A stretch of 64,000 bases of DNA, taken from positions 79,911,130 through 79,975,129 of the forward strand of contig CM059567.1 in the NCBI GenBank assembly GCA_030386875.1, read 5' to 3'. Positions 1 through 12,235 of the stretch are shown piece by piece. Position numbers and translations under genes: made by a program. Source of the DNA: Morinoia aosen. Lineage: Eukaryota; Arthropoda; Malacostraca; Amphipoda; Talitridae. Each line of letters opens with the position of its first letter. The first letter of the stretch is position 1. Under the pieces are notes generated by a model, which was not told the origin of the DNA, did no database searches, and worked only from the letters and a program-made list of their open reading frames with translations.

Positions 1-99
1 CCAAACTTAGCCTTGAAAATTCAGCCATAATTCTTATGCGACCGGGTCAGGACCCTAGTCCATTCAGTGTAAGCCCTTTATGTCAGCGCCGACTCAATC

Positions 100-400
100 T
101 ACTCATCCTTCACTGCAGAAAAACTTCTTTCTGCTTTCATTAATTGCAGTTTTTTGCTACCGCTTTTTGTATAAACTTTTCACTCTTTCAAAATGGAAAG
201 TTTTTACAGGCTTCTCCAAATTCTGGAGCTACAGAAAAAAGCAAAGAAACTTGTCTGAAGAACAGAGAAGCTGACGAATGCCTTGAATTCACTGTTTCGC
301 CCAGAAATTCTAAATCTAAGGCGGGGAATCAAAACCTGGCTGCTGCATTATAACGACGTTGCGAGTCATTCAACTCACTTGATCAATATGAATCAATCAT
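100..400. pseudogene. decayed mariner-like transposase fragment (orientation unclear)
   Basis: This stretch resembles the region at 11298-11560 over roughly 200 bp (shared blocks around AACAGAGA and CAGAAATTCT), and that region reads on the minus strand as a mariner transposase C-terminus. On the plus strand, however, 330-385 reads W-LLHYNDVASH, which resembles the mariner motif that holds the second catalytic aspartate. The two readings conflict, so orientation is left open. All frames contain stops. It is a relic at best. Confidence 0.3.
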
Positions 401-1929
401 CGCCGTCTTTACATTACATAAGTTTTGTGAGTAACTTTTCTGGCGTTCGTCCTGTAACAGTTTTATTTTAAGCAATGAAACATTTTTAAAAAAATATCTA
501 TTATAACCAATACGGCAATCTAAGTAAAAAATTCGCACTAGCACAAGAACTCTCATTTGAAATTACATGATAAGTAACAAAAGACGGCAGGCCAGTGAAT
601 ATTTTCTACGTAGGTAACCTCAAAGTTACAGAAGGAAAAGAAAATTTATTATCAAGAAATTTTCCGTCATGATTAAGAAAATGTAGATAATTATTGCAAA
701 TTATTATTATTTGTAGGTAATTCATTTTTCGTAGAGTATTTTATATGTACTTGAAATTTGATAAGCTCTGTGCAGAAATGTTTTATCACGTGATTTGATA
801 TAACTTTTGTTTAACAAATTGAAACTTTCCCCTCCTCCCGTAACTTCAAGATACCCAAGCGCAGCATATCTATGTATGATATCAAAGAATAAATGCATTG
901 CAATGTAAGTATAGTTAGAACGGTTTTAGTTTTAAACTAACTAATGCGCTAATCCTGCGGTAAGTAATAACGCTCCTACACTTGAACGCAGCCGAAAGCT
1001 AACTTTATTTCTCGGTGGCGGCGGTGTATTCTTAAGTTAAAATTTACGTGAAAACTACTTCGTCTTAGCCAAGCAAGGGGAGGTCTCGGACAGGGCGATG
1101 CCCATTTTTTGATTTTTAATCGAAATTTTCATGTTTTCTTTTCAACTTATTATTTATAGTTTCTCTTTCCTAAGATTTGAGAGAAGATGACGCTTCTTAA
1201 AAAATTGTTTCCATTGTCTGTCGAAATCTGCAGTTCGAGGATTTCAAACAAAACTTCACTATGATTTTCAAAATTTTTTTACATTTCCTAAACAATGCTG
1301 GCGGTATTCTTTCAGGGACAAGAATCCTCCGGTAAAAGAAAATTTCCAACAACACATAAAAGTGAAGTTATATACAAAATATCGAGTCAGAACATCGCCT
1401 AAAGCGCGCTGCACCGCACACCACTGAGCGCACTGCACACACACACACACACGTTCACACCATCAGGAGCCAAAGGCTACTGTAGTGACTGTACCTGCAG
1501 GCTGCAGCGTTGGTGTGACCTCATGGAAGTTTCTTAATTATTTAAAACATGGTCGTTTGATTTTCCTGTTCTCATTTACTTAATTTATTCAATAAAGCGT
1601 CATGTGAAGACTATAATTATGGACGAATTATTATTTAATTAAGGAAATAAAAAACGTGAACGAGCTTCAATGCTCATGTATTTTTTCCTACACGTGGTGT
1701 AAGAGAAGAGTCACAATTTACAGTCATACAATCACAGTTTTATGACAGAAGAATTACGATAATAACAATTTTTTCTCAAAATTCTATCCATGCAGTAGTA
1801 GGCAGGAGCGCGCCTCTCGGTGGGAGCACTTCAATGTGAACATTTTAATTTTACTGCGTGAAACTTAATTTTACTGCGCCGCATTTTTAGCTCGTAATGT
1901 CCCTGGGATGAAATTTTAATTCTAAAATA
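401..1929. other. non-coding stretch, nothing recognised
   Basis: AT-rich DNA with short open frames only, none with a recognisable domain. The only low-complexity feature is a short CA run near 1437-1453. Confidence 0.5.
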
Positions 1930-2225
1930 TATTTTGTTCTAGAAACCTCCATTTAAGATGTGGAGTCTTATTTGAAATCTTCTCTAATTGGCTCTCGCTG
2001 CCCATCACACAGCTCAGAAGTTGTTTAACCCTTGAAAATTTAGTGGCTCGAAATCAACAACTCTGTAAGCGTCATTGCTTACATCGAATGTTTGCTGCCA
2101 GATCCGAATCAGCTCCGCAGGTCTGCTGGTACACAACAGGCCACTTATGTAAATGTTCGGTGATGTGAGTCATGTTGGCTGCGTCGTTTCTAGCGACTCG
2201 GAACGAGGAAAATGACTCACTGTAT
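1930..2225. repeat. dispersed repeat A, copy 1
   Basis: Aligns by eye with 7045-7325 in direct orientation. Shared anchors are AATTGGCYCTCGCT, CGAAATCAACAAC, CGAATGTTTRCTGC and TTGGCTGCG. The copies are clearly diverged, with many substitutions and small indels. No coding frame is shared, so this is probably an old non-coding transposable element or duplicated fragment. Confidence 0.6.
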
Positions 2226-4970
2226 ATATGAAGCATCTTTTACTGATTTGAAATTACTTTTTCACAGCAGAAAGGATCTTTGCTATGTTGAATTCTACTC
2301 TATGTTCATTGTCGAAAGTTTCCAATGGGTTATGCTTTCATTGCTTTTTAGATCGAAATTACATTTTCGATGCAATTACACTAACTTTCCTCAATTGCGA
2401 CTCATCGTTCCACCAGGTTATTACAAACCTGAAAGAGGGGCAGTAACTGAGCTGGTCTAGTCATAACTCCTGACGGATTTTGCAGTAGACGTCACTGACG
2501 GCATCGAATGATGATAATGTGTGTTGCCAGCATTTCCAATGCATTTATGGATCATTAGCAGTAGATGAACAGCCGGTAGATCCAAGATCCAGTTAATAAA
2601 TTATTCAAGACGAAAAGCGTTCTTCATATGAGCGGTTGTTTAATTGGTCGAGCACAAAATATTAAATTTCTCCTCTTCATTCGACATTATGATTGTCATT
2701 CAAGTGTAATTGTTCGATTTATTTGCACTGTACCTCGCGTGTGTAATTACCTGAAGAATAATTTTTCTTGACACGATGCTGTTCTTCTGAACATTGTGAT
2801 TAAAGTGAAGTACTGTATTTGCTGGCGTCAAATGTTTAGAAGCCAATTTATTATATGATTGACATTTTACTTGCATTTTCAAGCATACAACACTAAGTTG
2901 TTGAGGAATCTCTTCACTAGTGAGATGAGAAACTTGTCGTGTAGGTTGTGGAAGCAGATTGATTATACGGTAAATTTCGTCTTGGTATAGAGTTTGCTGC
3001 TCAGAAGAATAGGAGTAAGCTGATGACAGGATCATATAGTCTGACCCTCTCGGCGGTTTGACAAAGAATTGTCAGAGAACTGCTCACAAAATTAATGTTT
3101 AGTCCTCAACGAAGTTCTTCCATTTAATAAGACTGATTAATTTGGAGAAACTCGGAACTGGGTGTGAAAAAAGGGTGCCATGACACATTTTGATGTGTTC
3201 TCAAAAACTTGAATGTTTGGCCCTTAATCTTCAGTGCAATGCCATTCCATATCACCTGTTTTGTTTTTACTGATGAATAAAAAATCAACATTAAAACGGT
3301 AGTAAAAAATGGCTTCAAAATTCTATATTTGCAATTTCCACTCACAAGAACATTTTCCTTCCACTCGAGAAATACAACTTAGTTGTACCTGCAACAATAA
3401 CGAAGAATACTTGCTAAATTTGCTTTCAACTTAAAGCATTATCCCACTGTATTATAATGATTATTACTGATTACTTGTTTACTTGTTACTTGTTTATTAC
3501 TGATTATTAAATGATTACTTGACCAGCTCGTCCCCCTCCCTTTCTGTAAACTGGATACCTGAACACTTCATCATGACTGAAATTATTAGTTTTAGACTTC
3601 TAAGTAGTTAACAGCAATCACTGAAATTCATTTCCTTTCTATCCTCGCGTAAATTTGAAGACATAAAGAATAAATATGTACTAAAACAGCTTTGAATAAA
3701 AGTTTAGCTCATGAGGATCAGCTATGTTCTGTCCAGAGTTTCAATAAAATAATACATTGGGCTTTTTTAATTTTAATTATAACTTTCCTGCGAACAGAAT
3801 TGACACCCAAGGCTTCTGCCCACCAACCTTGGGATGCAGCTTTCCCGCTTGGGTTGGTGCTGCTTTGAATTTGTTCGATAAAGACCTAAACACAGCAACC
3901 TGTGGTCTTGAACTTGCGCCCTTAAAATTCATCCAAATTACATAAATTTCCAGGGCGAACCCATTTCTTCCTCAAAGGCTAACCCATTCCCAAGGCTAAC
4001 CCATTTCTTCCTCAATATTTTATTACTAATGGTTCACTTTCGTTTTTTTTCCAGTTCTACTGGTAAATTTATAAGAAAGTTCTGTTCTCGCGATTGTATG
4101 TTTAAACCTTTGGGAAACAACCACTGTGCTCTTCAATCTCTTCGTCGTAAGTTCGGTAAACAGAAAAGAGAACTTCTAATACTGTAGCTCAAATTTTTTG
4201 GTTATAATTCCAGATAGATTATTTTAGTTAAGAATCAAAATTCTATCATGTAAATGATATAGTATCATGCATGTCAATGATACTGAGCCACCCTCTACTA
4301 AGAAGAGGAAAAAGGCTCGGTATATACCAACAATCACAATACTGGCGTATTCTGTTCATGCATGGACTTTCTATCATACTGAATGTGATTTTCCCTCGCG
4401 CATAATTTTAGTCACTTACTCAGCATCCCAGTGTGTGGGCCCAATATCGCAGTACGTAAAATGGAGTAAACAAAGGGTAAAGTAAGTTATCTTACGTTAC
4501 CCTTTGTAGGATATCTTAACACAAAGATGAAGGAATCGGTGAAAGAAACGCTCGCAGACTTGCACGTAAGAAAGAGACTGCTCAGATTTTGGTAAAGTTG
4601 AAGTGATGCTGCCAATGTCTGGCCCCAATCCCCCCATGTTATCTATCACTCACCATATTTAGCAACGATAATGAGCTCCAATTCTAGAAAGTCAGAGTTT
4701 TTTCTAGTTAAAGCTAAGCGGATCCTCTAGAAATATAGATTTTTTCGTTCATTTACTCTAAGTTGTGCGCTGAAATAAAACCGGAATAAATTTCCATCAG
4801 TATAATCAAATGTAGGCAAAGAACTCGGAAATTCTAATCATGAACAATTTATATAAAAAACGATTTCGTGTGGAGAATTCACACAAATAGAAGTAGGATG
4901 CATAAACTTATGATGATGCCAAGAATGTTTATTACAATGTAGGCCATATCTAAGCTACCAAGAAGGAAGA
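2226..4970. other. non-coding stretch, nothing recognised
   Basis: No domain is recognisable in any frame. Open frames of 60-110 codons at 2212-2460 and 2700-3035 have the composition expected of AT-rich non-coding DNA. Locally repeated words (TTACTTGTTTACTTG near 3475, CCCATTYCYWAGGCTAA near 3960) suggest small slippage duplications. Confidence 0.5.
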
Positions 4971-5128
4971 CTTAACATAAGTCGAGACTCGACGAATACA
5001 ATGTAAGAAAATTTGCTTACTAATTTTTCTTACATTGTATTCGTCGAGTCTCGACTTATGTTAAGAAAAATTCGCTTACTAATTTTTCTTAACATAAGTC
5101 GAGACTCGACGAATACAATGTAAGAAAA
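4971..5128. repeat. three-arm perfect inverted repeat (arms +, -, +)
   Basis: An arm of about 40 bp containing AAGTCGAGACTCGACGAAT occurs at 4971-5011, again as its exact reverse complement at about 5024-5064, and again in forward orientation at about 5088-5124. The linkers are short and similar (TTGCTTACTAA, then TTCGCTTACTAA with flanking A/T runs). Each arm also contains the near-palindrome GTCGAGACTCGAC. Arms one and two, or two and three, can form long perfect hairpins. No coding sequence is present. Confidence 0.9.
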
Positions 5129-5204
5129 ATTAGTCAGCGAATGAAAGCAAAATGGGAATCGTTCGAATATTTATGTTCTCAGATAAAACGTAGTACTTTT
5201 CTGA

Positions 5205-5455
5205 TTACAAATCAAGCGACGTTTGTTATTTGCTAATAATACGAGGGAAGTTTCAAATTTAAAACGAACTCCATGTAAGTTTTTATGTAAATTTACAGGA
5301 TTGGTGTCATTTCTAAACCCAGAAATAAAAGGTTGTAATTTAGTATCGTGGCCCCAATTTGAATTAAACAGCTCACAAGTTCAAATTTAGTCTTGTCAGT
5401 ACGATTTTATATTACATGTTATTTCTAGGTCTGCATGTGCATCATTTTAGAGAAG
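5205..5455. repeat. dispersed repeat B, copy 1
   Basis: Direct-orientation match to 8030-8287. The strongest anchors are AAACCCAGAAATAA, ATCGTGGCCCCAA and CATGTRCATCATTTT. The copies are diverged, non-coding and without visible termini, so the element type is unknown. Confidence 0.6.
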
Positions 5456-5806
5456 GGCGACCTTGCATGGTCACGGCAGCAGCACCGCTGCAGCACAACA
5501 AATGAGTGAGTAACAAAGAAGCACGCGGCTCCTGCGCTACTCCGCGACGCCCAGCGCCAGGGAGGTCAGGCGAGCCTCGCTGCTCCGTCCAGCCGGGCAC
5601 CGTCGAGACCCTCTGTCTCGGAGCCCCGCAGCAGCCTCTGAACAAACTCTTGCAACTGGTAGTTTCAAGAAATCGCCCAGCAGAGCGAGACACGCCGACG
5701 GTGGACGAAGCGTAGAAAAATCCCCGGGGTCCAGAATAGAGCCCTAGCTGAGGCCGCCTCCCCTTGGCTACTGGAGCCCAAGTCGCAGCTGCACTCGCAG
5801 ATCCTG
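5445..5806 (-). other. GC-rich open stretch behind a splice-acceptor-like site
   Basis: Read on the minus strand, a pyrimidine tract ending TTCTTGTTGCAG lies at about 5807-5822. From 5806 downward one frame stays open for about 120 codons to a TGA at about 5442. The stretch is much richer in C, G and CpG than its surroundings. The translation has no recognised domain and is of mixed Arg/Ser/Gly/Leu composition. It could be a host exon, a CpG-rich promoter piece or part of an unknown repeat. No matching donor or neighbouring exon was identified. Confidence 0.2.
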
Positions 5807-5822
5807 CAACAAGAAAAACAAG

Positions 5823-7044
5823 TTCGTGTCTATGAGTGAGGAAAACACCGGGGTATAAATTATAGTTTCAATATAGATATGACTATGTGAAATAATGGCA
5901 AATCAAGACAGCAACCCTAACGCTAACCTGAGTTAATTATTCCTCATTGTGATCACCTGCAGAGTCGATAAGACGAGGTAAAAAATTTAAGAGAAAGAAT
6001 ACGCGCGTGCAGTGCAGAAGCAGTTTAGCAATTAAGATCCGGCTTAAGGTGCTTCAATATAATTACCTGGAGACACATGGCAGCTGGGAAACTATCTACA
6101 AGTCTGGCCTCGGGTGATGGATTTGGCAAAGATAAGGAATTAAGTTCTGTCAGTTCATCCTAGACAGACTGACTAAAAATCAAATATAGGCTTTAAGCAG
6201 ATTCACAAGCACACTCTCATCCGCACCGTTTTGGTGAGCGATTAGTTTATAATTTAGTGAGGTAATTAATGAGTAGGTAAGAAAGCCCGTAAATTGTCAA
6301 GTAATAATTGAATAAGCTATTAAGTAGGCAACCAAGGCGATCGGGTGACGGAGGCAGCGCAAGGCAAGCATGCAAGTCGGCCGGGTCACGACTCCAGGAC
6401 AACAGCTCCGACGGCCAGGCGCACAGACACGGCGAGCATGGCAGGTCCCTATCATTTTCGAAATGCGTTACACTGAACTCAGTGCTGCAGGTCTCAAATA
6501 GAATGCGGGTCGCCAACGCAATGATAATCAAAATGTATCTGCTTAACTGCAGCAAAAGCAGCCAGCTCACCTGTTCCAGCCACGCTGAAACGCTATTCTA
6601 GGTTACACTCAATATTTATGATAGGGCAAAGGGGAATGTTTGGATTCCCCATAATTGATCAAACGAGGTACATGTTTCTTAAATATATTTTTCGGCCAAT
6701 GTGTGCTTTTTGAATAAAGTCTGATAACTCTTTTGTGTTGCAAACTGATTCTTCACGAGCTCGCCCGATCAAAATAGTCCGACAATAGTCTCCATCATAC
6801 TGCGCTTGCGTTTTCGCCTTTGTTTCTGTCGCAAAAAAAATAGAGTGATTCAATTTTATACCCAAGTGGGCCATTACGGCTTAGCGACGATTCTTTTGCG
6901 CCTTCTACATGCAAGTGAGCGATATTTAATGATTCCGCTGGTGAGTCATCAGTTAAGTTTAGAACATAATTTTTATGCATGAAAGATACCATTTTGGGTT
7001 TCTCACATCTTCAATGGCAAACTTTTACAGGAAATATCCGCTTT
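5823..7044. other. non-coding stretch with a second small GC-rich patch
   Basis: A patch at about 6335-6515 is GC- and CpG-rich compared with its AT-rich flanks. An open frame of about 107 codons crosses it on the minus strand, but its ends are AT-rich and hydrophobic by composition only. No domain is recognisable. Confidence 0.35.
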
Positions 7045-7325
7045 CCAGGATTGTTTCGCCTCAAAACATGTATATCTGAAGGCGTATTTGGAACTGTTCT
7101 TAATTGGCCCTCGCTATCACATCCAAAGTTCACACGTTGTTTGAGCCCTGCAAATTCAGGGAAACGAAATCAACAACGTTTTCATCTAATTGCCCAGGCC
7201 GAATGTTTACTGCAAGGTCCAACTCAGCTTGACAAATAAGTCAGTACGCTGCGCCTCAGCTTTGTAAATATCCATTGACGTCAATCGGGTTGGCTGCGCA
7301 GTTGCCAACGACTGCAATGGTCGAC
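7045..7325. repeat. dispersed repeat A, copy 2
   Basis: Partner of 1930-2225, in the same orientation and diverged. The copy ends just before the tandem array that starts at 7388. No coding capacity. Confidence 0.6.
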
Positions 7326-7387
7326 GAAAAAACTCAAATAATAAATGTTAAAGTCTTACGTAACTAAACGAAATACTTACGTAATTT

Positions 7388-7698
7388 AATAACTGATGTG
7401 ATTGATGCGACTTTTTCATTAAGAATATTCTTTGCAATACACTGAGCAAAATTTTTACCCCAATCTTGCTGTCACCGTGGCCGATTGGTTAATAACTGAT
7501 GTGATTGATGCGACTTTTTCATTAAGAATATTCTTTGCAATACTTTAAGAAGGGTGTTTACCCCAATCTTACTTTCACCGTGGCCAATTGGTTAATAACT
7601 GATGTGATTGATGCGACTTTTTCATTAAGAATATTCTTTGCAATACTTTGTGAAGGGTTTTAACTCCAATCTTACTGTCACCATGTCCGATTGGTTAA
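7388..7698 (+). repeat. three-copy tandem array (102-103 bp) carrying SINE heads
   Basis: Copies start at about 7388, 7490 and 7593, each opening with TAATAACTGATGTGATTGA and closing with CACCGTGGCCGATTGGTTAA or a variant. The closing 25 bp of every unit matches the 5' head of the tRNA-derived SINE that directly follows the third unit, including its A-box (TGGCCGATTGG). The array therefore looks like duplication of unique DNA plus the first bases of the SINE, not an independent satellite. The differences between copies are few. Confidence 0.85.
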
Positions 7699-7865
7699 GA
7701 ACGCACCCTTCATGAGAAGGCGTCAGCAGGTCAAATCCTGGCAGTGCCGCAAGGGTTTTCGTCTGTTGGGAAACAGGATAACTCAGCCACCATTCCCACA
7801 CTACCCAGGTATCAAAAATGAGAACGGCTTGACCGGGAGTAACCGTCATTGCGTCCTGGTGTTAG
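7672..7865 (+). mobile_element. tRNA-derived SINE
   Basis: The head resembles a tRNA gene: an A-box-like TGTCCGATTGG followed about 40 bp later by a B-box-like GGTCAAATCCT. The body that follows (TTTTCGTCTGTTGGGAAACA, then ACCCAGGTATCAAAAATGAG and GTAACCGTCAT) matches the body of the minus-strand copy at 14522-14706, so the two belong to one family or to two families sharing a body. It has no coding capacity and would depend on a LINE reverse transcriptase. The 3' end near 7865 is approximate. Confidence 0.7.
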
Positions 7866-8029
7866 TTTTAAGGCATTTGAAGAACCAATGGACAAGATGA
7901 TATGTATCTGGCTTGATTGATTGGAGTGAAGTATCTTGTACTGTTTACTGAGTTTTCTAACGTCAATAATCCTATAGACATGTTCGGAAGAGTCACTGTT
8001 ATGAATCAGTTTTGTTCAATTTTTCCAGC

Positions 8030-8287
8030 AAATGAAAAAGCGACATCTGCTTGTCATTTTCTTAGCAGACTAAGAAAGTTTCAACTTTAAAAACAAACCC
8101 CACATGACTTTTAATGTGAATTTAAATAATTGGTGTTATTTTTAAACCCAGAAATAATAGGTTAGAAGTTAATATCGTGGCCCCAACTGAACACAAGCAA
8201 TTCATAAATTCAAGTTTAGTATGTCTGTTCAGTCGAATTCATCTTACATGAAATTTTAAGATCTTCATGTACATCATTTTGGGCACT
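8030..8287. repeat. dispersed repeat B, copy 2
   Basis: Partner of 5205-5455, in direct orientation and diverged. Non-coding. Confidence 0.6.
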
Positions 8288-11200
8288 TTGTAAGCCGAAA
8301 TAGTTCAAAATAGAGCAATGTTTTAATAGTGAGTTGAAAGTCTCCTTTCTTGCAAATTGTTCTCCTATTTGGCACTTCTGGAACAATACTATAACCTCAC
8401 GAATGATGCATTTTTTTACGTATAAGTTCTTTAATCCTTTAAGTTTTCTGCTCCGGTGGTTGTTGAAAGGGCTAACTAGAATTATTGAATAGGAGCATTT
8501 CAAAGATAAGTTTTATCCATGAAGGTCATGTCGTATCTGTCGTAGTTTAATGAACACAAATAGAACTGCAGGTCAACTGCAGATGTGATGTATAAGATAT
8601 CCATCCCGGTATTCATGGACCCTGGTCGGTTTCGGCACGAAAATTCCCGTGGGCTGAGACCTTTACAATCTTTGGAATTCTCGGGATTAGACTAGTTATG
8701 CTCTGTGGGAAAGAAACCGATTAGTAGATTACAATATGATAATATATTACTCGATTTCAGATCTTTTCCCTCTCCAAATGTGCTCCTCGGAAGTCATGAT
8801 CACCATTCCTTCTAGCCTCCACCCCGACTCAGTCCCCTCCTGAACGTCGCTTGCTCACGGTCGAAATATCATGGCGGTTATCACCGCGAACACTGATATC
8901 TCATTTTCCTGTTTCTATGGTAATTTCAACTACTCTCATACGCGTAACATACTCAGTAGTCATAAAGGTCTCAACCACAACCACAAGCACGGTATTGTAT
9001 TCCACTAAGGAAGCTGTTAGGTCGCGTATGTTATACCATTGTATGCCAAATATGTATATATATATATGTATATACAAATTTTAAATTAAAGAATAAGCTT
9101 TCCCGTGCTACGTAACACGGTCAGGAATTATAATTAGATAGTCCGATATAACAGGAGTGTTGATGAAAATTTTTTCAAAGATCCTACTGCTTGAACAAGA
9201 CTGAGAAACAAAAAACAAAAATATGAAGTTTTCTAAGTTTTTGTTATTTTTTTGAAATTTTTATTCGTGTTTATTTTCTTGTGTTTACCTCGGCAACATA
9301 TTAATTTTATCGTTTTTTCAACATTCAATACAAATCGTATAATTTTTCAAAGCGTGAGATATTTGTTGAACTTTTCCACGTATTTGTTTGGCCTAAACTG
9401 TATAATTCCGCTCATTGAGTTTTATAAAATAAAGGAATTTTATACTTTTAAACGTGATTCTATTATTTTACCTTATTCTAATTCTGTTTTCAATTCCCCT
9501 CGTATTGTTAGCTTTTCTGTAGTTGGTTTACTTACTCTAAATTAGGGGAAATCACGGGGATGCTCGGGATGTTTGAAAACCTACCGTGATCCCGATATTT
9601 CCACTTCAACCCAGAATTTGAAACCCTAGTTGTGTCGAGCGGACTAAAGAGCGTCAAACGTGACGCAGTCGTGTTCTCGACTAACTTACTCGGCTGGGCA
9701 AGTTTTATATCTTCTCTGTATTGAGTGACTGTGTGATGTAAAATGACTTATAAAGATAAATATATACTGATTTACTCTGGCGCTCGTAATTCAAAAAATT
9801 AACGAGATTATTTCTCAGCGTGAACAATAATTCATCCATGAAAACAGTTTTCAATGAACTGATAAAATGCGTGTATATTTTTTGATTCCTCAATTTTTCC
9901 GTTGATAAAACTTTCATATAGATTTAGGTAATCATAAATATGAAAATCTGTAGTTCAAAAATAGACAGAAGCTTGCATTCACAAACGTAGCGATCAGGTA
10001 TGAAGTGTACCAGGTGGCACTATAGAGACATAAACACCAATAGATCAAGAAATTGCCAAACAATTAAATGCTATTCCTTTTTCAGAGGTCATTTTGAGAA
10101 AAAACACTGCTACCTTCAGCCAATTCAAGTTGTGCTCTCCTCCTGTTCTGTTCAATGCTGTCGTGTGATCACTCAATCTCTCTGTGCGCTTAATTTTACG
10201 GTCACACTTGCTTCTCGCTTCCAACTCTGGATAAGTCTCTCGAGAAACTGTTCATCGCTTCTTCGAAACAGTCATGGCCCGAACATGTAAAGATACCGAG
10301 GTTTGAGTTCTGATGTAATTTGAGATTTTATTTTTTCATCCCACGAAATTCTGCGTTTCCTGTCATTTTTTTCTTGGATATTTTCGAAGGGTAATTCCAT
10401 AAGAATTTGAACGTAAAACAGTCACAATTTTCTAACAAAAATTTACGGCCATCATCTAGTGTGCAGGTATCCAGTTTACAGGTCGCTAAGTAAGGACGGA
10501 GAGACCAAGCAAGCTAGCAGGCAATTAGGCAAGCTACAAACTGCGTATTATTATTGCATAGGAGGATGCTCTGCTCTTCAAACACCGCTGTTTGCCATTG
10601 CGTGGTGAATCCCTTTCAAGTTTCCATATTATATTGTCTTTAAGACGGTTCACCCCAAAATCAATAGTTGTGGCTGAACAGAAAGGTAAATGAACATACA
10701 ACATTATCTTAGAAATCCAGCGCTGCGTATTTGCTGATTAATTATATCCAAATAGCTCTATTAACGCATAATTTCCTTTATTTTCACCTAAATTTAATGT
10801 TAGAATTGTGCTGATTACTCAACGTCCCTCAAATTGTTACCTGAACACTTATCCACGACTGCGAATTTCTGTTCTTGATTCGCAGCTTTACTTCTCATTT
10901 GCGTACGTATAAAACTCAAATAATCTTGTTTCTACATTTGCTTGCTTGGTTGTTAGGCTGGATGTCACCGTCTGCACCCTAATGCCAGTTATAAGTTAAG
11001 AGTAGAACAGCGTTTAACGCCCTGAGTCAAATAATAACAAAAACAATATTTAAAAATGGACACAACATTTTGTCCACATTCACATTATGGAAAATATTTC
11101 TCGAAACTTGCTGTAGAAGCAACCTGACCCAAAATATCGTGGATGGTCTTAGTTACACTGAAATTCAGCACACTTATTTTTCAAAAGTTTCCTTTAAAAC

Positions 11201-11297
11201 AATAGTCGAAACCGTAACTGTATTACGTTCTTCATCAAACCTTAATGATTGTCCGCATTTTTGACAGGCCTCATAAGTTAAGTAAGGAGTAGGGAAC
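8288..11297. other. non-coding stretch, nothing recognised
   Basis: AT-rich DNA. A short TATATATG microsatellite lies near 9049-9075. The open frame at 9252-9545 is hydrophobic and Phe/Ile/Asn-rich only because of base composition. The frames at 10000-10290 and 11070-11264 show no domain. Confidence 0.5.
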
Positions 11298-11750
11298 TTA
11301 AGCCACTCTTCCTTTGCTGTCAAAAGCACTTCTTGAAAGCCTTTTTAGAATAATTTGTAACTCCCCCGTTGCGTAATACATTTTCTGATATTTACCGTCA
11401 ACAATGGGTTCTCTCAATAACCTCTTCCACTTTGGAAACAACCAGAAACCTCTAGAAACTTTGTCTTGAGAACAGAGAGGTTGGCGAATGGCTAGAATTC
11501 CACGTGTGGCCAAGAAATTCTGGTTCAGTTTCTGAAGCACTGCTATGACACTGTTGCCTGTTTTTGAGTCATCGCACCTAGTCCAGAATTTCTTCGAACA
11601 ACGTTGAATTCTAGTGGTTGACCAGCCTCTCCACTTTCGTATTGAAGGCTCCATGTCACTTTTGGTTGTTTCTGGTATCGACGTTATTGAAAGAAACTTT
11701 GTTTTAGAACAAAAGGAGAAAATGCAGAGTACGAGACTGGAAATGGACAC
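11298..11750 (-). pseudogene. mariner-like transposase relic, C-terminal part
   Basis: The minus-strand translation contains, in order, a degenerate block F-LATRGILAIRQPLCSQD, then GFWLFPKWKRLLREP. This matches the layout of mariner transposases, in which the last catalytic Asp region (SPDLAPxDFxLFPKLK) follows a short GIP/HPP block. The catalytic motif itself is damaged (SQDKVSRGFW). The open 150-codon frame is fortuitous at its N-terminal end. The likely transposase-derived part is about 11298-11560. It cannot be functional. Confidence 0.6.
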
Positions 11751-12029
11751 TATCGGATAAAATGCATTTCAAAAGTGCTTTGGGCTGTGAAAGGATCAGA
11801 GGGTTGAATGCGAACAGGTGAAAGGAGACTATTTTGAAGGAGATTAGGATATCTACTTCGTTGTGGGTGAAAACAGGGTGGGTCAGATGTGACTGATCCT
11901 TTTATTTTGTTATTAAAATGAAAACTATGAACGCTAGGAAGCGGAAACTTGTTTTATTTGAAAGAATAAAATTTTCATGGTTTATCAACATTATTTTTCA
12001 ATATACGAGTAATGTTTAAATTACTGCTA

Positions 12030-12235
12030 TGGCTGTTTTGACAAATTAGGGATCTTCATTCACGATTTGGTAACATCCCATGCCCTCCTTGTTCTCCAGA
12101 TTTGTCCCCATGCGACTTCTTCTTGTGGGGCTACCTTAAGTCACGAATTTATGTAAAAAATATACACATTTACAAGAACTTGAAAAAACATTTATTATGA
12201 AATAGCTCAACTCTCGCCTGATGCACAAAGGAGCA
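12030..12235 (+). pseudogene. mariner-like transposase relic (SPDLSPCDFFLWGYLK type)
   Basis: Plus-strand frame: NIPCPPCSPDLSPCDFFLWG, continuing YLKSRIY and an ELK-like helix, then a stop at about 12200. This is the C-terminal catalytic block of a different mariner-like lineage from the one at 11298. It holds the third acidic residue within the CDFFLWGY motif. Nothing upstream is open, so only a fragment remains. Confidence 0.75.

Noticed and set aside
9252..9545. Hydrophobic 97-codon frame resembling a membrane protein
   Set aside because: Phe/Ile/Asn/Tyr-rich only because of AT-rich DNA; no promoter or domain.
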